Source of the DNA: Corynebacterium mycetoides
Lineage (GTDB): Bacteria > Actinomycetota > Actinomycetes > Mycobacteriales > Mycobacteriaceae
Length of the DNA stretch: 64,000 bases
NCBI RefSeq assembly: GCF_900103625.1
Contig: NZ_LT629700.1
Location: 124,001 to 188,000 of the forward strand
Reading direction: 5' to 3'
Positions within the stretch are counted from its first letter, which is position 1. Each line of letters opens with the position of its first letter. Under the pieces are notes generated by a model. That model was given only the letters and a program-made list of their open reading frames with translations, had not been told where the DNA came from and did no database searches. A program made the position numbers and the translations under genes. Below, piece by piece: positions 11,442 to 19,709 of the stretch.

Positions 11442-13209
11442 CCTTGAGAACGTGTCCAAGTCGTGGGGGCTAAAAACCCTGCTCGACTCCGTCTCGCTCG
11501 GCGTGCAGACGGGCGAGCGCATCGGCATCGTCGGCGTCAACGGCGGCGGCAAGACCACCCTGCTCGAGGTGCTCACCGGCATCGAGGCACCCGACGCAGG
11601 GCGCGTGTCCCACACCTCCGATCTGCGCATGGCCGTGGTCACCCAGCGCTTCGATCTCGACGAGGACCTGAACATCGGCCAGGCCGTGGTCGAGCCGCTC
11701 GGTGTGCACACCTACCAGTGGGCCTCCAACGCCAAAGTGCGCGAGGTGCTCGAGGGCACCGGCGTGGCCGAGCTCGGGCTGGACACGCGGGTGGGGGATC
11801 TCTCGGGCGGCGAACGCCGCCGCGTCAACCTAGCCGCGGCCCTCGTGCAGGATCTCGACCTGGTGGTGCTGGACGAGCCGACGAACCACCTCGACGTGGA
11901 GGGCGTGCAGTGGCTCGCCGAGCACCTGCTCGCGCGCAAGATCGCGGTGGTGGTGGTCACCCACGACCGCTGGTTCCTCGACACCGTGGCTACGCTGACG
12001 TGGGAGGTCCACGACGGCACCGTCGACGTCTACGAGGGCGGTTACAACGATTGGACGTTCGCCCGCGCCGAGCGCGCCCGCCAGGCCGACGCCATCGAGC
12101 AGCGCCGCCAAAACCTGGCCCGCAAGGAGTTGGCCTGGCTGCGCCGCGGCGCTCCCGCGCGCACCTCGAAGCCGCGCTACCGCATCGAGGCGGCCGAGGC
12201 GCTCATCTCGAACGTCCCCGCGCCCCGCGACACCGTCGAGCTCATGGCGTTTTCACGGCAGCGGCAGGGCAAGATCGTCATCGAGCTCGAGGACGCGCGC
12301 GTGGAGACGCCGGACGGCCGGATGCTCGTCGACCACCTGACGTGGCGCCTCGCGCCGGGCGAGCGCATCGGTCTCGTCGGCGTCAACGGCTCCGGCAAGA
12401 CGACGCTGCTGCGCACGCTCGCCGGGGAGTACCCGCTGGCCGCCGGCAGGCGCGTGGAGGGCAAAACCACCCGCATCGGGTGGCTGCGCCAGGAATTGGA
12501 CGATCTCGACCCCTCCCGCCGCGTCATCGACGCAGTCGAGGACGTGGCCAACTACATCCAGCTGGGGAACAAGGAAATTTCCGCCTCCCAGCTCGCCGAG
12601 CGCCTCGGGTTCTCGCCGAAGCGCCAGCGCACGCCCGTCGGCGACCTCTCCGGCGGTGAGCGCCGCCGCCTGCAGCTCACCCGCGTGCTCATGGGCGAGC
12701 CGAACGTTTTGCTTCTCGACGAGCCCACCAACGACCTGGACATCGACACGCTCCAGGAACTCGAGGACCTGCTCGACGGCTGGCCCGGCACGCTCGTGGT
12801 GATCTCGCACGACCGCTACCTCATCGAGCGCGTCACGGATGTCAGTTACGCGCTGTTCGGCGACGGGACGCTCACGAACCTGCCGGGGGGAATCGAGCAG
12901 TACCTCTCCCGCCGCGCCGCCGACGCCGCGCAACCGGTCCCGGCCGATGCCGGGGAGAAAGAGCGCGGGGCGGGCGTCGAAAAGCACAAGCACGAGCTGC
13001 GCAAGCAAATGAACGCGGTTGAACGCAAGATTGCCAAGGCCGATGGCCAGGCGGAGGCGATCGAGGCGGAGATCGCGCAGATGTCGGCTCTCGCGAGCCC
13101 GGACTTCGCGGCGATCGGGGACAAGACCGCCGAGCTTTCCCGCGTGCGCGCCGAGCGCGAGGAGCTGGAGACGGAGTGGCTGGAGCTGGGCGAAGCGCTG
13201 GAGGCCTGA
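11425..13209 (+). CDS. ABC-F family ATPase (Uup-like)
   Basis: Soluble protein with two ABC cassettes and no membrane domain, expected to act on ribosomes rather than in transport. 594 aa. First cassette: Walker A GVNGGGKTT near 36, signature LSGGERRR near 123, Walker B VVLDEPTNHLD near 147. Second cassette: Walker A GVNGSGKTT near 320, signature LSGGERRR near 407, Walker B LLLDEPTNDLD near 430. The linker between them is charged, and residues ~515-594 form a charged heptad-rich region, as in the Uup coiled coil that binds branched DNA. Specific role unknown. Confidence 0.92.
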   Translation: MSNLINLENVSKSWGLKTLLDSVSLGVQTGERIGIVGVNGGGKTTLLEVLTGIEAPDAGRVSHTSDLRMAVVTQRFDLDEDLNIGQAVVEPLGVHTYQWASNAKVREVLEGTGVAELGLDTRVGDLSGGERRRVNLAAALVQDLDLVVLDEPTNHLDVEGVQWLAEHLLARKIAVVVVTHDRWFLDTVATLTWEVHDGTVDVYEGGYNDWTFARAERARQADAIEQRRQNLARKELAWLRRGAPARTSKPRYRIEAAEALISNVPAPRDTVELMAFSRQRQGKIVIELEDARVETPDGRMLVDHLTWRLAPGERIGLVGVNGSGKTTLLRTLAGEYPLAAGRRVEGKTTRIGWLRQELDDLDPSRRVIDAVEDVANYIQLGNKEISASQLAERLGFSPKRQRTPVGDLSGGERRRLQLTRVLMGEPNVLLLDEPTNDLDIDTLQELEDLLDGWPGTLVVISHDRYLIERVTDVSYALFGDGTLTNLPGGIEQYLSRRAADAAQPVPADAGEKERGAGVEKHKHELRKQMNAVERKIAKADGQAEAIEAEIAQMSALASPDFAAIGDKTAELSRVRAEREELETEWLELGEALEA

Positions 13210-13232
13210 GCCGCCCGCGTACGCTTGGCACC

Positions 13233-13556
13233 ATGATCCTGATCAACGTCAAGTTCCAGCCCCTGCCCGAAAACGTGGACAACTTCCGCGAGCTCGTCAC
13301 CGACTTCACCGACGCCACCCGCGCCGAGGACGGGTGCCTGTTCTTCGACTGGTACCGCAGCGAGGAGAACCCCGCGGAGTACATCCTGGTCGAGGGCTTC
13401 GAGGACGACGCCGCGGAGGCCCACGTCACCTCCGCCCACTTCAAGCGGGCGCAGGAATACTTCCCGACGATCCTCGCGCGGACCCCGCAGATCATCAACA
13501 CGCTCATCGAGGGCAAGCGCGACTGGGACACGATGGCGGAGTTCACGGTTGAGTAA
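13233..13556 (+). CDS. Antibiotic biosynthesis monooxygenase (ABM) domain protein
   Basis: 107 aa single-domain protein with the ferredoxin-like ABM fold: ILINVKFQPLPENVDNFRELV, then ED-CLFFDWYRSEENPAEYILVEGF and a C-terminal AHVTSAHFK segment with the conserved His. Such proteins act as cofactor-free oxygenases or in small-molecule detoxification; the substrate is unknown. A TACGCT box at 13220-13225 lies 7 nt from the ATG, so a leaderless transcript is likely. Its end overlaps the ppk2 start. Confidence 0.85.
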   Translation: MILINVKFQPLPENVDNFRELVTDFTDATRAEDGCLFFDWYRSEENPAEYILVEGFEDDAAEAHVTSAHFKRAQEYFPTILARTPQIINTLIEGKRDWDTMAEFTVE

Positions 13557-14361
13557 GCTTTCACGACAGGCATACGAAAAGGAGCTGGCGCGGCTGCAGG
13601 CCGAACTTGTGGCCATGCAGCACTGGGTTGTCACCACCGGCGCGCGCCTGGTCATCGTCATGGAGGGCCGCGACGCCGCCGGCAAGGGTTCCGCCATCAA
13701 GCGCATCACGCAGTACCTCAACCCGCGCACCTGCCGGATTGAGGCGCTGCCGAAGCCGACCGAGCGCGAGCGGGGCCAGTGGTACTTCCAGCGCTACGTG
13801 GAGCGGCTGCCCGCTGCCGGGGAAATCGTCATCTTCGACCGCTCCTGGTACAACCGCGCCGGGGTCGAGCGCGTCATGGGCTACTGCACCTCGCAGGAGT
13901 ATCGCCGTTTCCTCCACCAGGCCCCGATCTTCGAGCGCCTGCTCGTCGAGGACGGCATCATGCTGCGCAAATACTGGTTCTCCGTGTCGGACGAGGAGCA
14001 GTACGACCGTTTCGTGGCGCGCCGCGACGACCCGCTGCGCCGCTGGAAGCTCTCCGCGACGGATATCGAGTCCATCTCCAAGTGGGAGGACTACTCGCGC
14101 GCGAAGGACGAGATGTTCGTGCACACCGATATCCCGTCCGCGCCGTGGTACACGGTGGAGTCCGATGACAAGAAGCGCTCCCGGATCAACGTCATCTCGC
14201 ACCTGTTGTCCACGATCCCCTACGAGCACCTCGAACAGGACCTGCCGGAGATCCCGCCGCGGCCGCCGTCACACGGGTACGAGCGCCCCCCGCGCACTGA
14301 GTTCCGTTACGTGCCCGACGTCGCGGCCGAGCTCGAGGCCAAGAAGAAAAAGAAGAGCTAG
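13549..14361 (+). CDS. ppk2: Polyphosphate kinase 2
   Basis: Polyphosphate-dependent nucleotide kinase, reversible between NDP and NTP. 270 aa, single-domain PPK2. Walker A in EGRDAAGKGSAIKR near residues 38-52 and lid/Walker B region FDRSWYNRAGVERVMGY near 96. C-terminal KKKKKS basic tail. A TTG at 13549 is the only start that keeps the conserved N-terminus (SRQAYEKELARLQ); it overlaps the upstream gene by 8 nt. C. glutamicum has two PPK2 enzymes; which one this matches cannot be told here. Confidence 0.92.
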   Translation: MSKLSRQAYEKELARLQAELVAMQHWVVTTGARLVIVMEGRDAAGKGSAIKRITQYLNPRTCRIEALPKPTERERGQWYFQRYVERLPAAGEIVIFDRSWYNRAGVERVMGYCTSQEYRRFLHQAPIFERLLVEDGIMLRKYWFSVSDEEQYDRFVARRDDPLRRWKLSATDIESISKWEDYSRAKDEMFVHTDIPSAPWYTVESDDKKRSRINVISHLLSTIPYEHLEQDLPEIPPRPPSHGYERPPRTEFRYVPDVAAELEAKKKKKS

Positions 14362-14891
14362 CGCCGCCGGGGCCCGGAGACCGTCGGATCCCCCGGGATC
14401 CAGAACCGCAAGGGGGCGTCGGCGTTCTTGGAGATGCCGATGCGCGGGCCGGCGACCCACTCGGGCTCGGCGGTGCGGGGCAGAAGGGTGACGGGGGTGC
14501 CGTTGTCCTCGAGCGCGAGCCCCAACGCCTTGCCCAGGTTGCCGGGGCCGCGCGCCAAGTTCTCGGCGCGCTGGCGTCGGGCGAGGGCGAGTTCCACGCC
14601 GTCGACAACCTCCCCCGCGCGCATGAGGCAGCCCTGGCCCGTGCCCTCGGGGGCGCACACGATGTTGCCGTTGAGGTGGATGCCGTAGGAGAGGTAGACG
14701 TAGAGCCGGCCGGGCGGGCCGAACATCGCGGCGTTGCGCCGCGTCATCCCCCGGAAGGTGTGGGACGCCTCGTCGCCCGCGCCCAGGTAGGCCTCCACCT
14801 CCGTCAGACGCACGGTGACCCCCTTGTGCTGGATGTAGCACCCGAGCAGCTGCGGGGCGACGACGTCGGCGCTGCGCGAGAAGTCGATCAC
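14358..14891 (-). CDS. mpg: 3-methyladenine DNA glycosylase (MPG/AAG family)
   Basis: Base-excision repair enzyme removing alkylated purines. 177 aa, compact bacterial AAG-type. Visible motifs are LTEVEAYLGAGDEASHTFRG, with the catalytic glutamate, RNAAMFGPPGRLYVYLSYG, with the intercalating Tyr region, NIVCAPEGTGQGCLMRAGEV and GPGNLGKALGL. GTG start at 14891 overlaps the stop of the upstream HAD gene by 4 nt (GTGA), so both are translated from one mRNA. Stop codons of mpg and ppk2 interlock in CTAG. Confidence 0.92.
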   Translation of the reverse strand: MIDFSRSADVVAPQLLGCYIQHKGVTVRLTEVEAYLGAGDEASHTFRGMTRRNAAMFGPPGRLYVYLSYGIHLNGNIVCAPEGTGQGCLMRAGEVVDGVELALARRQRAENLARGPGNLGKALGLALEDNGTPVTLLPRTAEPEWVAGPRIGISKNADAPLRFWIPGDPTVSGPRRR

Positions 14892-15676
14892 TGCTCCAGC
14901 CACCGCCCGATGCGCCGCAGCGCGCCGTTCTCGTCGTTGGTCTCCACCACGTCGTCGGCGATGCGCTTGAGGTCCTCGTGGGCGTTGCCCATCGCCACCG
15001 CCCAGCCGGCGGCCTCGAGCATGGCGTAGTCGTTGAGGTAGTCGCCGATCGCGGCGGTGTCCTCGCGGCGCACACCCAGCTTCTCGGCCAGCGTCCGGAG
15101 CGCGACTCCCTTGTTCACCTCCGGGGGCATGATGTCGATCCAGTGCTTCGAACTGACCACGGGGTTGAGCTCGGGGACCAGGCGCTGGAGGTCGGGCAGG
15201 ACGTCGCGCTCCGCGTCCCCGGCGGCGTAGACGGCGATCTTGACGGTGTCGTCCGGGTCGCCTGCCAGGGCGTCGGCAAGCGAGCTCACCTGCTGGTTGG
15301 CCAGGTAGTATTTGTCCACCTCGGCCTGGAACTCCGGCGGCATGCCCGCGCGGGTGTAAGACACCTCCGGCTTGCACAGCACCGCCTGCTCGAGCGCGTC
15401 GACGACGCGGCGCACCGAATCGACCGGCAACGGCCGCACCGACACGATCTCTCCGCGGTGCCACACGACGGCGCCGTTCTCGGCGATGAAGGTGTCGGGC
15501 TCATCGCGGGAGAACATGGCGCGCAGCGTGGCCAGCTGGCGCCCGGAGGCGGGGGTGATGGCCATGCCCGCCTCCCGCGCGCGGGGGAGCAGATCCCAGA
15601 ACGCATCCGGGATAGATCCGGTGGAGTCGAGGAGTGTTCCGTCCATGTCGAGTGCGACGATTTTGGGTGCGGGCAT
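14888..15676 (-). CDS. HAD-superfamily Cof-type phosphatase
   Basis: 262 aa. Type IIB HAD hydrolase: nucleophile motif ALDMDGTLLD (D10, D12), SGR near residue 41, and the acidic motif IGDYLNDYAML near 210 followed by AVAMGNA. The cap region between is of Cof/YbiV type, so the likely substrates are sugar phosphates or phosphorylated cofactors; none can be named. A Shine-Dalgarno AAAGGTGG sits before the ATG. It is divergent from the HIBCH-like gene with 28 bp between starts. Confidence 0.88.
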   Translation of the reverse strand: MPAPKIVALDMDGTLLDSTGSIPDAFWDLLPRAREAGMAITPASGRQLATLRAMFSRDEPDTFIAENGAVVWHRGEIVSVRPLPVDSVRRVVDALEQAVLCKPEVSYTRAGMPPEFQAEVDKYYLANQQVSSLADALAGDPDDTVKIAVYAAGDAERDVLPDLQRLVPELNPVVSSKHWIDIMPPEVNKGVALRTLAEKLGVRREDTAAIGDYLNDYAMLEAAGWAVAMGNAHEDLKRIADDVVETNDENGALRRIGRWLEQ

Positions 15677-15704
15677 GCCCACCTTTCGTGTAACACTGGT
15701 GATT

Positions 15705-16688
15705 ATGAACCAGCCTGTGATAACGGACGTTGTGAACCATACCGGAGTGCTCACCCTCGACCGCCCCAAGGCGCTGAACTCGTTGAACCACGAGATGGTG
15801 CGGCTGATCGCGGAGGCGCTGGAGCGCTGGCGTGACGACGCCTCCGTCCACCAGGTCGTGATCCGCTCCTCGAGCAAGCACTTCTGCGCCGGCGGCGACG
15901 TCCGCGCGGCGCGCGACGGCGTGCTCTCCGGCCGCACTGACGAGGTCGACGCCTTCTTCAGCGACGAGTACGCGCTGAACCTGGTGATAGCAAACTACCC
16001 CAAGCCCTACATCGCTCTGGCCAGCGGCGTGATTATGGGCGGCGGACTCGGCGTGAGCGCGCATGGCTCGCACCTAGTTGTCACCGAGGACGCGTTCGCC
16101 TCGATGCCAGAGATGAACATCGGCTACATCACGGACGTGGGCATGAGCTGGAAGCTGCAGCACCTGCCGAAGATGCCCTCGCAGGCCCTGGGTACCTATC
16201 TCGCGCTGACGGGCTACCGGCTCACGCCCGACGACATGCTCGCCACCGGGCTGGCCACCCACAAGGTCTCAACCCTCGACGGGCTGGTGGAGCGCATTGC
16301 CGACGAGGGCGTGGGTGCGCTGGACGCCGTCGCCCTCGAGCCGGGGCACTCGGCGCTCACCGACCGCCTCGGCGGCATCGAGGAGCGCTTCAGCGGGTCC
16401 TGGGCCGAGATCTCCGGCCGCCTGAACGACGAGGACAAGGAGCTTCTCGCGCAGGCGTCCCCGTCCGCGCTAGTCGCGGCAACCCAGCTCTTGCGGGCCA
16501 ACGCCACGCTCGACCTCGCGCAGGCCCTGGACAACGAGCGCGCCCTGGCCGCCGTGATGTACCGGGAGCCGGATTTCGCGGAGGGGGTGCGGGCGGTGCT
16601 GGTGGACAAGACCAACGACGCGCGCTTCGCCCCCGAGCCGAGCCCGGAGAAATACCGCGACGCCCTCGTGCACGGAGGTAGCAATTAA
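15705..16688 (+). CDS. Enoyl-CoA hydratase / 3-hydroxyisobutyryl-CoA hydrolase family protein
   Basis: 327 aa crotonase-fold enzyme. HFCAGGDVRA near residues 60-68 and SGVIMGGGLGVSAHG near 102 build the oxyanion hole; MPEMNIGYITDVG near 131 matches the MPE-x-IG-x-x-xDVG signature of 3-hydroxyisobutyryl-CoA hydrolases better than plain hydratases. The length and the C-terminal YREPDFAEGVRAVLVDK also fit the HIBCH branch, which acts in valine degradation. Substrate is an inference. No Shine-Dalgarno is clear; transcription may start close to the ATG. Confidence 0.85.
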   Translation: MNQPVITDVVNHTGVLTLDRPKALNSLNHEMVRLIAEALERWRDDASVHQVVIRSSSKHFCAGGDVRAARDGVLSGRTDEVDAFFSDEYALNLVIANYPKPYIALASGVIMGGGLGVSAHGSHLVVTEDAFASMPEMNIGYITDVGMSWKLQHLPKMPSQALGTYLALTGYRLTPDDMLATGLATHKVSTLDGLVERIADEGVGALDAVALEPGHSALTDRLGGIEERFSGSWAEISGRLNDEDKELLAQASPSALVAATQLLRANATLDLAQALDNERALAAVMYREPDFAEGVRAVLVDKTNDARFAPEPSPEKYRDALVHGGSN

Positions 16689-16733
16689 GGGGTAAAGGAA
16701 GGGGTAAAGGCCGTCTCACCATGCCCGATTGGC

Positions 16734-16739
16734 TAGACT
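16734..16739 (+). promoter_or_regulatory. Candidate -10 box upstream of the GAPDH gene
   Basis: TAGACT in GGCTAGACTAG, 48 nt before the GTG start. No convincing -35 hexamer. A Shine-Dalgarno (AAAGGAAA) follows before the GTG. Confidence 0.4.
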
Positions 16740-16787
16740 AGGGGGGGTCTCAACCGTACCCCCGCTACCACCAAAGGAAACCGCGCC

Positions 16788-18257
16788 GTGACTGCACCTG
16801 CCGCATCGACCGCTCCCCAGAACGATTGGAACCACAAGCTCACCCTCGCTCAGGAGATGCTGCCGCTGATCAGCCAGCTCCACCGCGAGAACAACGCTGT
16901 GACCTCCATCTACGGCCGCATTCTGGTCGGGGTGACCGACGTCGACATCATCAAGGCCCACCGCTACGCCCGCCGCATCGTCGAGCGCGAGCTGTCCCTG
17001 GATGAGACGCTGCCGATTTTGAAGGAGCTCGTGCAGCTGGACCTGGGCACCAGCTCGATCGACCTGGGCCGGCTGGCCAAGAACTACTCCCGCACGAACG
17101 GCGCCGACCTGCGCTCCTTCCTGGAGGAGGAGCTCGCCGGCGCGATCGGCACGGCGAAGAAGACCGAGCCGCGCGATGTGGTGCTCTACGGTTTCGGCCG
17201 CATCGGACGCCTCCTGGCGCGCATCCTCATCGCCCGCGAGGCCACCTACGGCGGCGTACGCCTGCGTGCCGTGGTGGTGCGCAAGAAGGGGGACGACGAC
17301 ATTGTCAAGCGCGCCTCCCTGCTGCGCCGCGACTCGGTGCACGGCGCCTTCAACGGAACCATCACCGTCGACCACGACAAAGAGATCATCTGGGCCAACG
17401 GCACCGCCATCCAGATGATTTACTCGGACGACCCGGCCTCGATCGACTACACCGCCTACGGCATCCACGACGCAATCGTGGTGGACAACACCGGCAAGTG
17501 GCGCGACCGCGAGGGGCTGTCCAAGCACCTGGAGTCCAAGGGCGTGCAGAAGGCGCTGCTCACCGCGCCGGGCAAGGGCGACGTGCGCAACATTGTCTAC
17601 GGCGTCAACCACCAGGACATCACCGACGATCCTTCCGACAACGTCCTGTCGGCCGCCTCCTGCACCACCAACGGCATCACCCCCGTGCTCAAGGTGATCA
17701 ATGACCGCTACGGCGTGCGCCACGGACACGTGGAAACCGTCCACTCCTACACCAACGACCAGAACCTGGCGGACAACTACCACAAGGGCCCGCGCCGCGG
17801 CCGCGCCGCAGGACTGAACATGGTGCTCACCGAGACTGGCGCGGCTAAGGCCGTGTCCAAGGCGCTGCCGGAGTTCGAGGGCAAGCTCACCGGCAACGCG
17901 ATCCGCGTCCCCACCCCGGACGACTCCATGGCGGTGCTGAACCTGGAGTTGGACAAGGAAGTGGAAAAGGACGAGGTCAACGAGTTCCTCCGCCGCGTCT
18001 CCACCGATTCCAACCTGCGCCAGCAGATCGATTACATCAATTCCCCCGATATTGTCTCGACCGACCTGCTCGGCTCCACCCACGCCGGCGTGGTCGACGG
18101 TTTGGCCACGATCACCTCCGGCAACCACCTCGTTCTCTACGTCTGGTACGACAACGAGTACGGCTACTCCAACCAGGTGGTCCGGATCGTGGAGGAAATC
18201 GCGGGAGTGCGCCCGGAGATCTACCCCGAGCGCAAGGATCCCGCCGACATCCGCTAG
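16788..18257 (+). CDS. gapB: Glyceraldehyde-3-phosphate dehydrogenase, long GapB-type
   Basis: 489 aa, about 150 residues longer than the glycolytic enzyme. The extra ~125 residues are an N-terminal helical extension; the NAD(P)-binding motif VLYGFGRIGRLLARI begins near residue 130. Catalytic cysteine is C292 in SAASCTTNGITP, followed by HSYTNDQN and the C-terminal WYDNEYGYSNQ. C. glutamicum has such a second GAPDH (GapB/GapX) used mainly in gluconeogenesis, and this is its likely counterpart. Starts at GTG. The stop overlaps the convergent doxX stop by 4 bp. Confidence 0.9.
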   Translation: MTAPAASTAPQNDWNHKLTLAQEMLPLISQLHRENNAVTSIYGRILVGVTDVDIIKAHRYARRIVERELSLDETLPILKELVQLDLGTSSIDLGRLAKNYSRTNGADLRSFLEEELAGAIGTAKKTEPRDVVLYGFGRIGRLLARILIAREATYGGVRLRAVVVRKKGDDDIVKRASLLRRDSVHGAFNGTITVDHDKEIIWANGTAIQMIYSDDPASIDYTAYGIHDAIVVDNTGKWRDREGLSKHLESKGVQKALLTAPGKGDVRNIVYGVNHQDITDDPSDNVLSAASCTTNGITPVLKVINDRYGVRHGHVETVHSYTNDQNLADNYHKGPRRGRAAGLNMVLTETGAAKAVSKALPEFEGKLTGNAIRVPTPDDSMAVLNLELDKEVEKDEVNEFLRRVSTDSNLRQQIDYINSPDIVSTDLLGSTHAGVVDGLATITSGNHLVLYVWYDNEYGYSNQVVRIVEEIAGVRPEIYPERKDPADIR

Positions 18258-18535
18258 CGGGTTCGCGCGTTCCTGTTGTTCAGCAGGGCGTCCACGCTGT
18301 AGAGGCCGGCGCCGGCCGCCGCGAGCGCGAGCGAGGCCGCGGCGATGGCGCCGACGAGCTCGACGGTCGCGGCGATGGCGCTGGTGAGGCCCGGTGCGGG
18401 CACGCCCATTCCGGCGAACGCCTCGCTGGTGCCGGCCAGGGTCCACTCGTTGAACCTCTGCCAGCCGTGGGGGATGAGGATCACGCCCAGGAGGACGCGG
18501 GAGAGAAGCAGGGAAATATTCTTGAACGTTGTCAT
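18254..18535 (-). CDS. DoxX family membrane protein, short form
   Basis: 93 aa. The first two-thirds matches the DoxX family: SRVLLGVILIPHGWQRF, then FAGMGVPAPGLTSAIAATVELVG. Family members usually run to ~130 residues with four membrane segments; here the last quarter is missing and the protein ends in RNARTR exactly where the convergent gapB gene ends. It may be a naturally short version or a truncation. It follows the glycosyltransferase at 18561 by 25 bp on the same strand. Confidence 0.75.
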   Translation of the reverse strand: MTTFKNISLLLSRVLLGVILIPHGWQRFNEWTLAGTSEAFAGMGVPAPGLTSAIAATVELVGAIAAASLALAAAGAGLYSVDALLNNRNARTR

Positions 18536-18560
18536 GTCGACAATAAAGGCATGTGACGTG

Positions 18561-19706
18561 TCAACGATCAACTTGGCGGGCCGCGATGGCCTTCCCGTAC
18601 AGCTCCACCAGGCGGTTCGTGGACGCGGCCCACGACCAGCGCAGCGCCTCCTCGCGCGCCGCGCGGGACATCCGGGCGCGCAATGGGGCGTCGACAAGCA
18701 GATCGCCCAGCGGCCCGGCCCACGCGGCGTCGGGCAGCTCTGGGTCGACGAGAAACCCGGTCACGCCGTCGGCGATGACGTAGGGCAACCCGCCCGCCCG
18801 CGCGCCGACCACCGGCACCCCGGAGGCGAACGCCTCCAGCGCGGCGAAGCCCAGCGTCTCGGTGGTGGAGGGAAACAGCAGCGCGTCGCCCGAGGCGTAG
18901 GCCTGCTGCAGTTGCGCCCCCGACATGTAGCCGGTGAACGTGATCCACTCGCGGTTCATGGTCTTTTTTAGCTCGTCGAGCTGCGGGCCCGCGCCGATGA
19001 CCGCCAGGTGCGCGTCGGGCACACGCTCGCGCAGCGCCTCCATGATTCCGAGCGTGCGGGCCGTGGATTTTTCCGCCGACACCCTGCCCACGTAGGTGAC
19101 CAGGGGGGCGTCGGGATGGCCGTCGGTAAGCATGGCGCGCATCTCGCGCGTGCGCTTGGCCGGATCGAAACCATCGGTGTCCACGGCCTTGGGCCAGATC
19201 TCGACGTTGTCGATGCTGTACTCCGCGGCCTTGTCCAGCATCGGCGCGGACGTGACCAGGTTGACCTGCGCCCTGCCGTGGAACAGGCGGATGCCCCACT
19301 TCGCCGGGCCCGACAGCCACCCCGCCCCGAGGCGCACCGTGTACTCGGGCACGTCGGTGTGGAAGGAGGCGAGGATGGGGTAGCCTAGGCGGTCGGAGAC
19401 GAGCGTGGCCGCCCCGGCCGTCCACATCGGATTGACCGCGTGCACTACGTCCGGGGCGAACTGCTTCAGGCGCCGGAATACGCCCGGGGTGGGCAGGCCG
19501 ACCAAGTTTTCCGGGTAGATGGGCCAAAACGGCACCGCGGGGATCCGCACGACCTCGAAGCCCGCGTACGTCGTCGGGCCCGTGCCCGGCGCGAACACCA
19601 TGACCTCGTGGCCCATCTCCGCCAACTGGTCGAGCGTGCGCGTCACGCGCGTGACAATGCCGTCGATCTTCGGCAGGAAGACCTCCGTGAAGAGGGCGAT
19701 GCGCAT
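18561..19706 (-). CDS. GT4 glycosyltransferase, SQD2/SqdX-like (probable sulfoquinovosyltransferase)
   Basis: 381 aa GT-B enzyme. N-terminal acceptor domain begins ALFTEVFLPKIDGIVTRV; the C-terminal domain holds VTYVGRVSAEKS near 203 and the EX7E-type donor loop PSTTETLGFAALEAFASG near 280. SASFHTDVPEYT-like spacing and WPKAVDTDGFDP near 167 resemble plant SQD2 (HTHVPVYI, WNKGVDSESFNP), which moves sulfoquinovose from UDP to diacylglycerol. The gene lies 3 nt downstream of the SQD1-like synthase, which strongly supports that role. A PimB/MgtA-type mannosyltransferase is the alternative, because those are close relatives in corynebacteria. Confidence 0.8.
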   Translation of the reverse strand: MRIALFTEVFLPKIDGIVTRVTRTLDQLAEMGHEVMVFAPGTGPTTYAGFEVVRIPAVPFWPIYPENLVGLPTPGVFRRLKQFAPDVVHAVNPMWTAGAATLVSDRLGYPILASFHTDVPEYTVRLGAGWLSGPAKWGIRLFHGRAQVNLVTSAPMLDKAAEYSIDNVEIWPKAVDTDGFDPAKRTREMRAMLTDGHPDAPLVTYVGRVSAEKSTARTLGIMEALRERVPDAHLAVIGAGPQLDELKKTMNREWITFTGYMSGAQLQQAYASGDALLFPSTTETLGFAALEAFASGVPVVGARAGGLPYVIADGVTGFLVDPELPDAAWAGPLGDLLVDAPLRARMSRAAREEALRWSWAASTNRLVELYGKAIAARQVDR

Positions 19707-19709
19707 TGA

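Noticed and set aside
18254..18535. DoxX as part of the sulfolipid synthesis operon with a sulfur role
   Set aside because: Only adjacency supports it; the protein is short and the family has no known link to SQDG.
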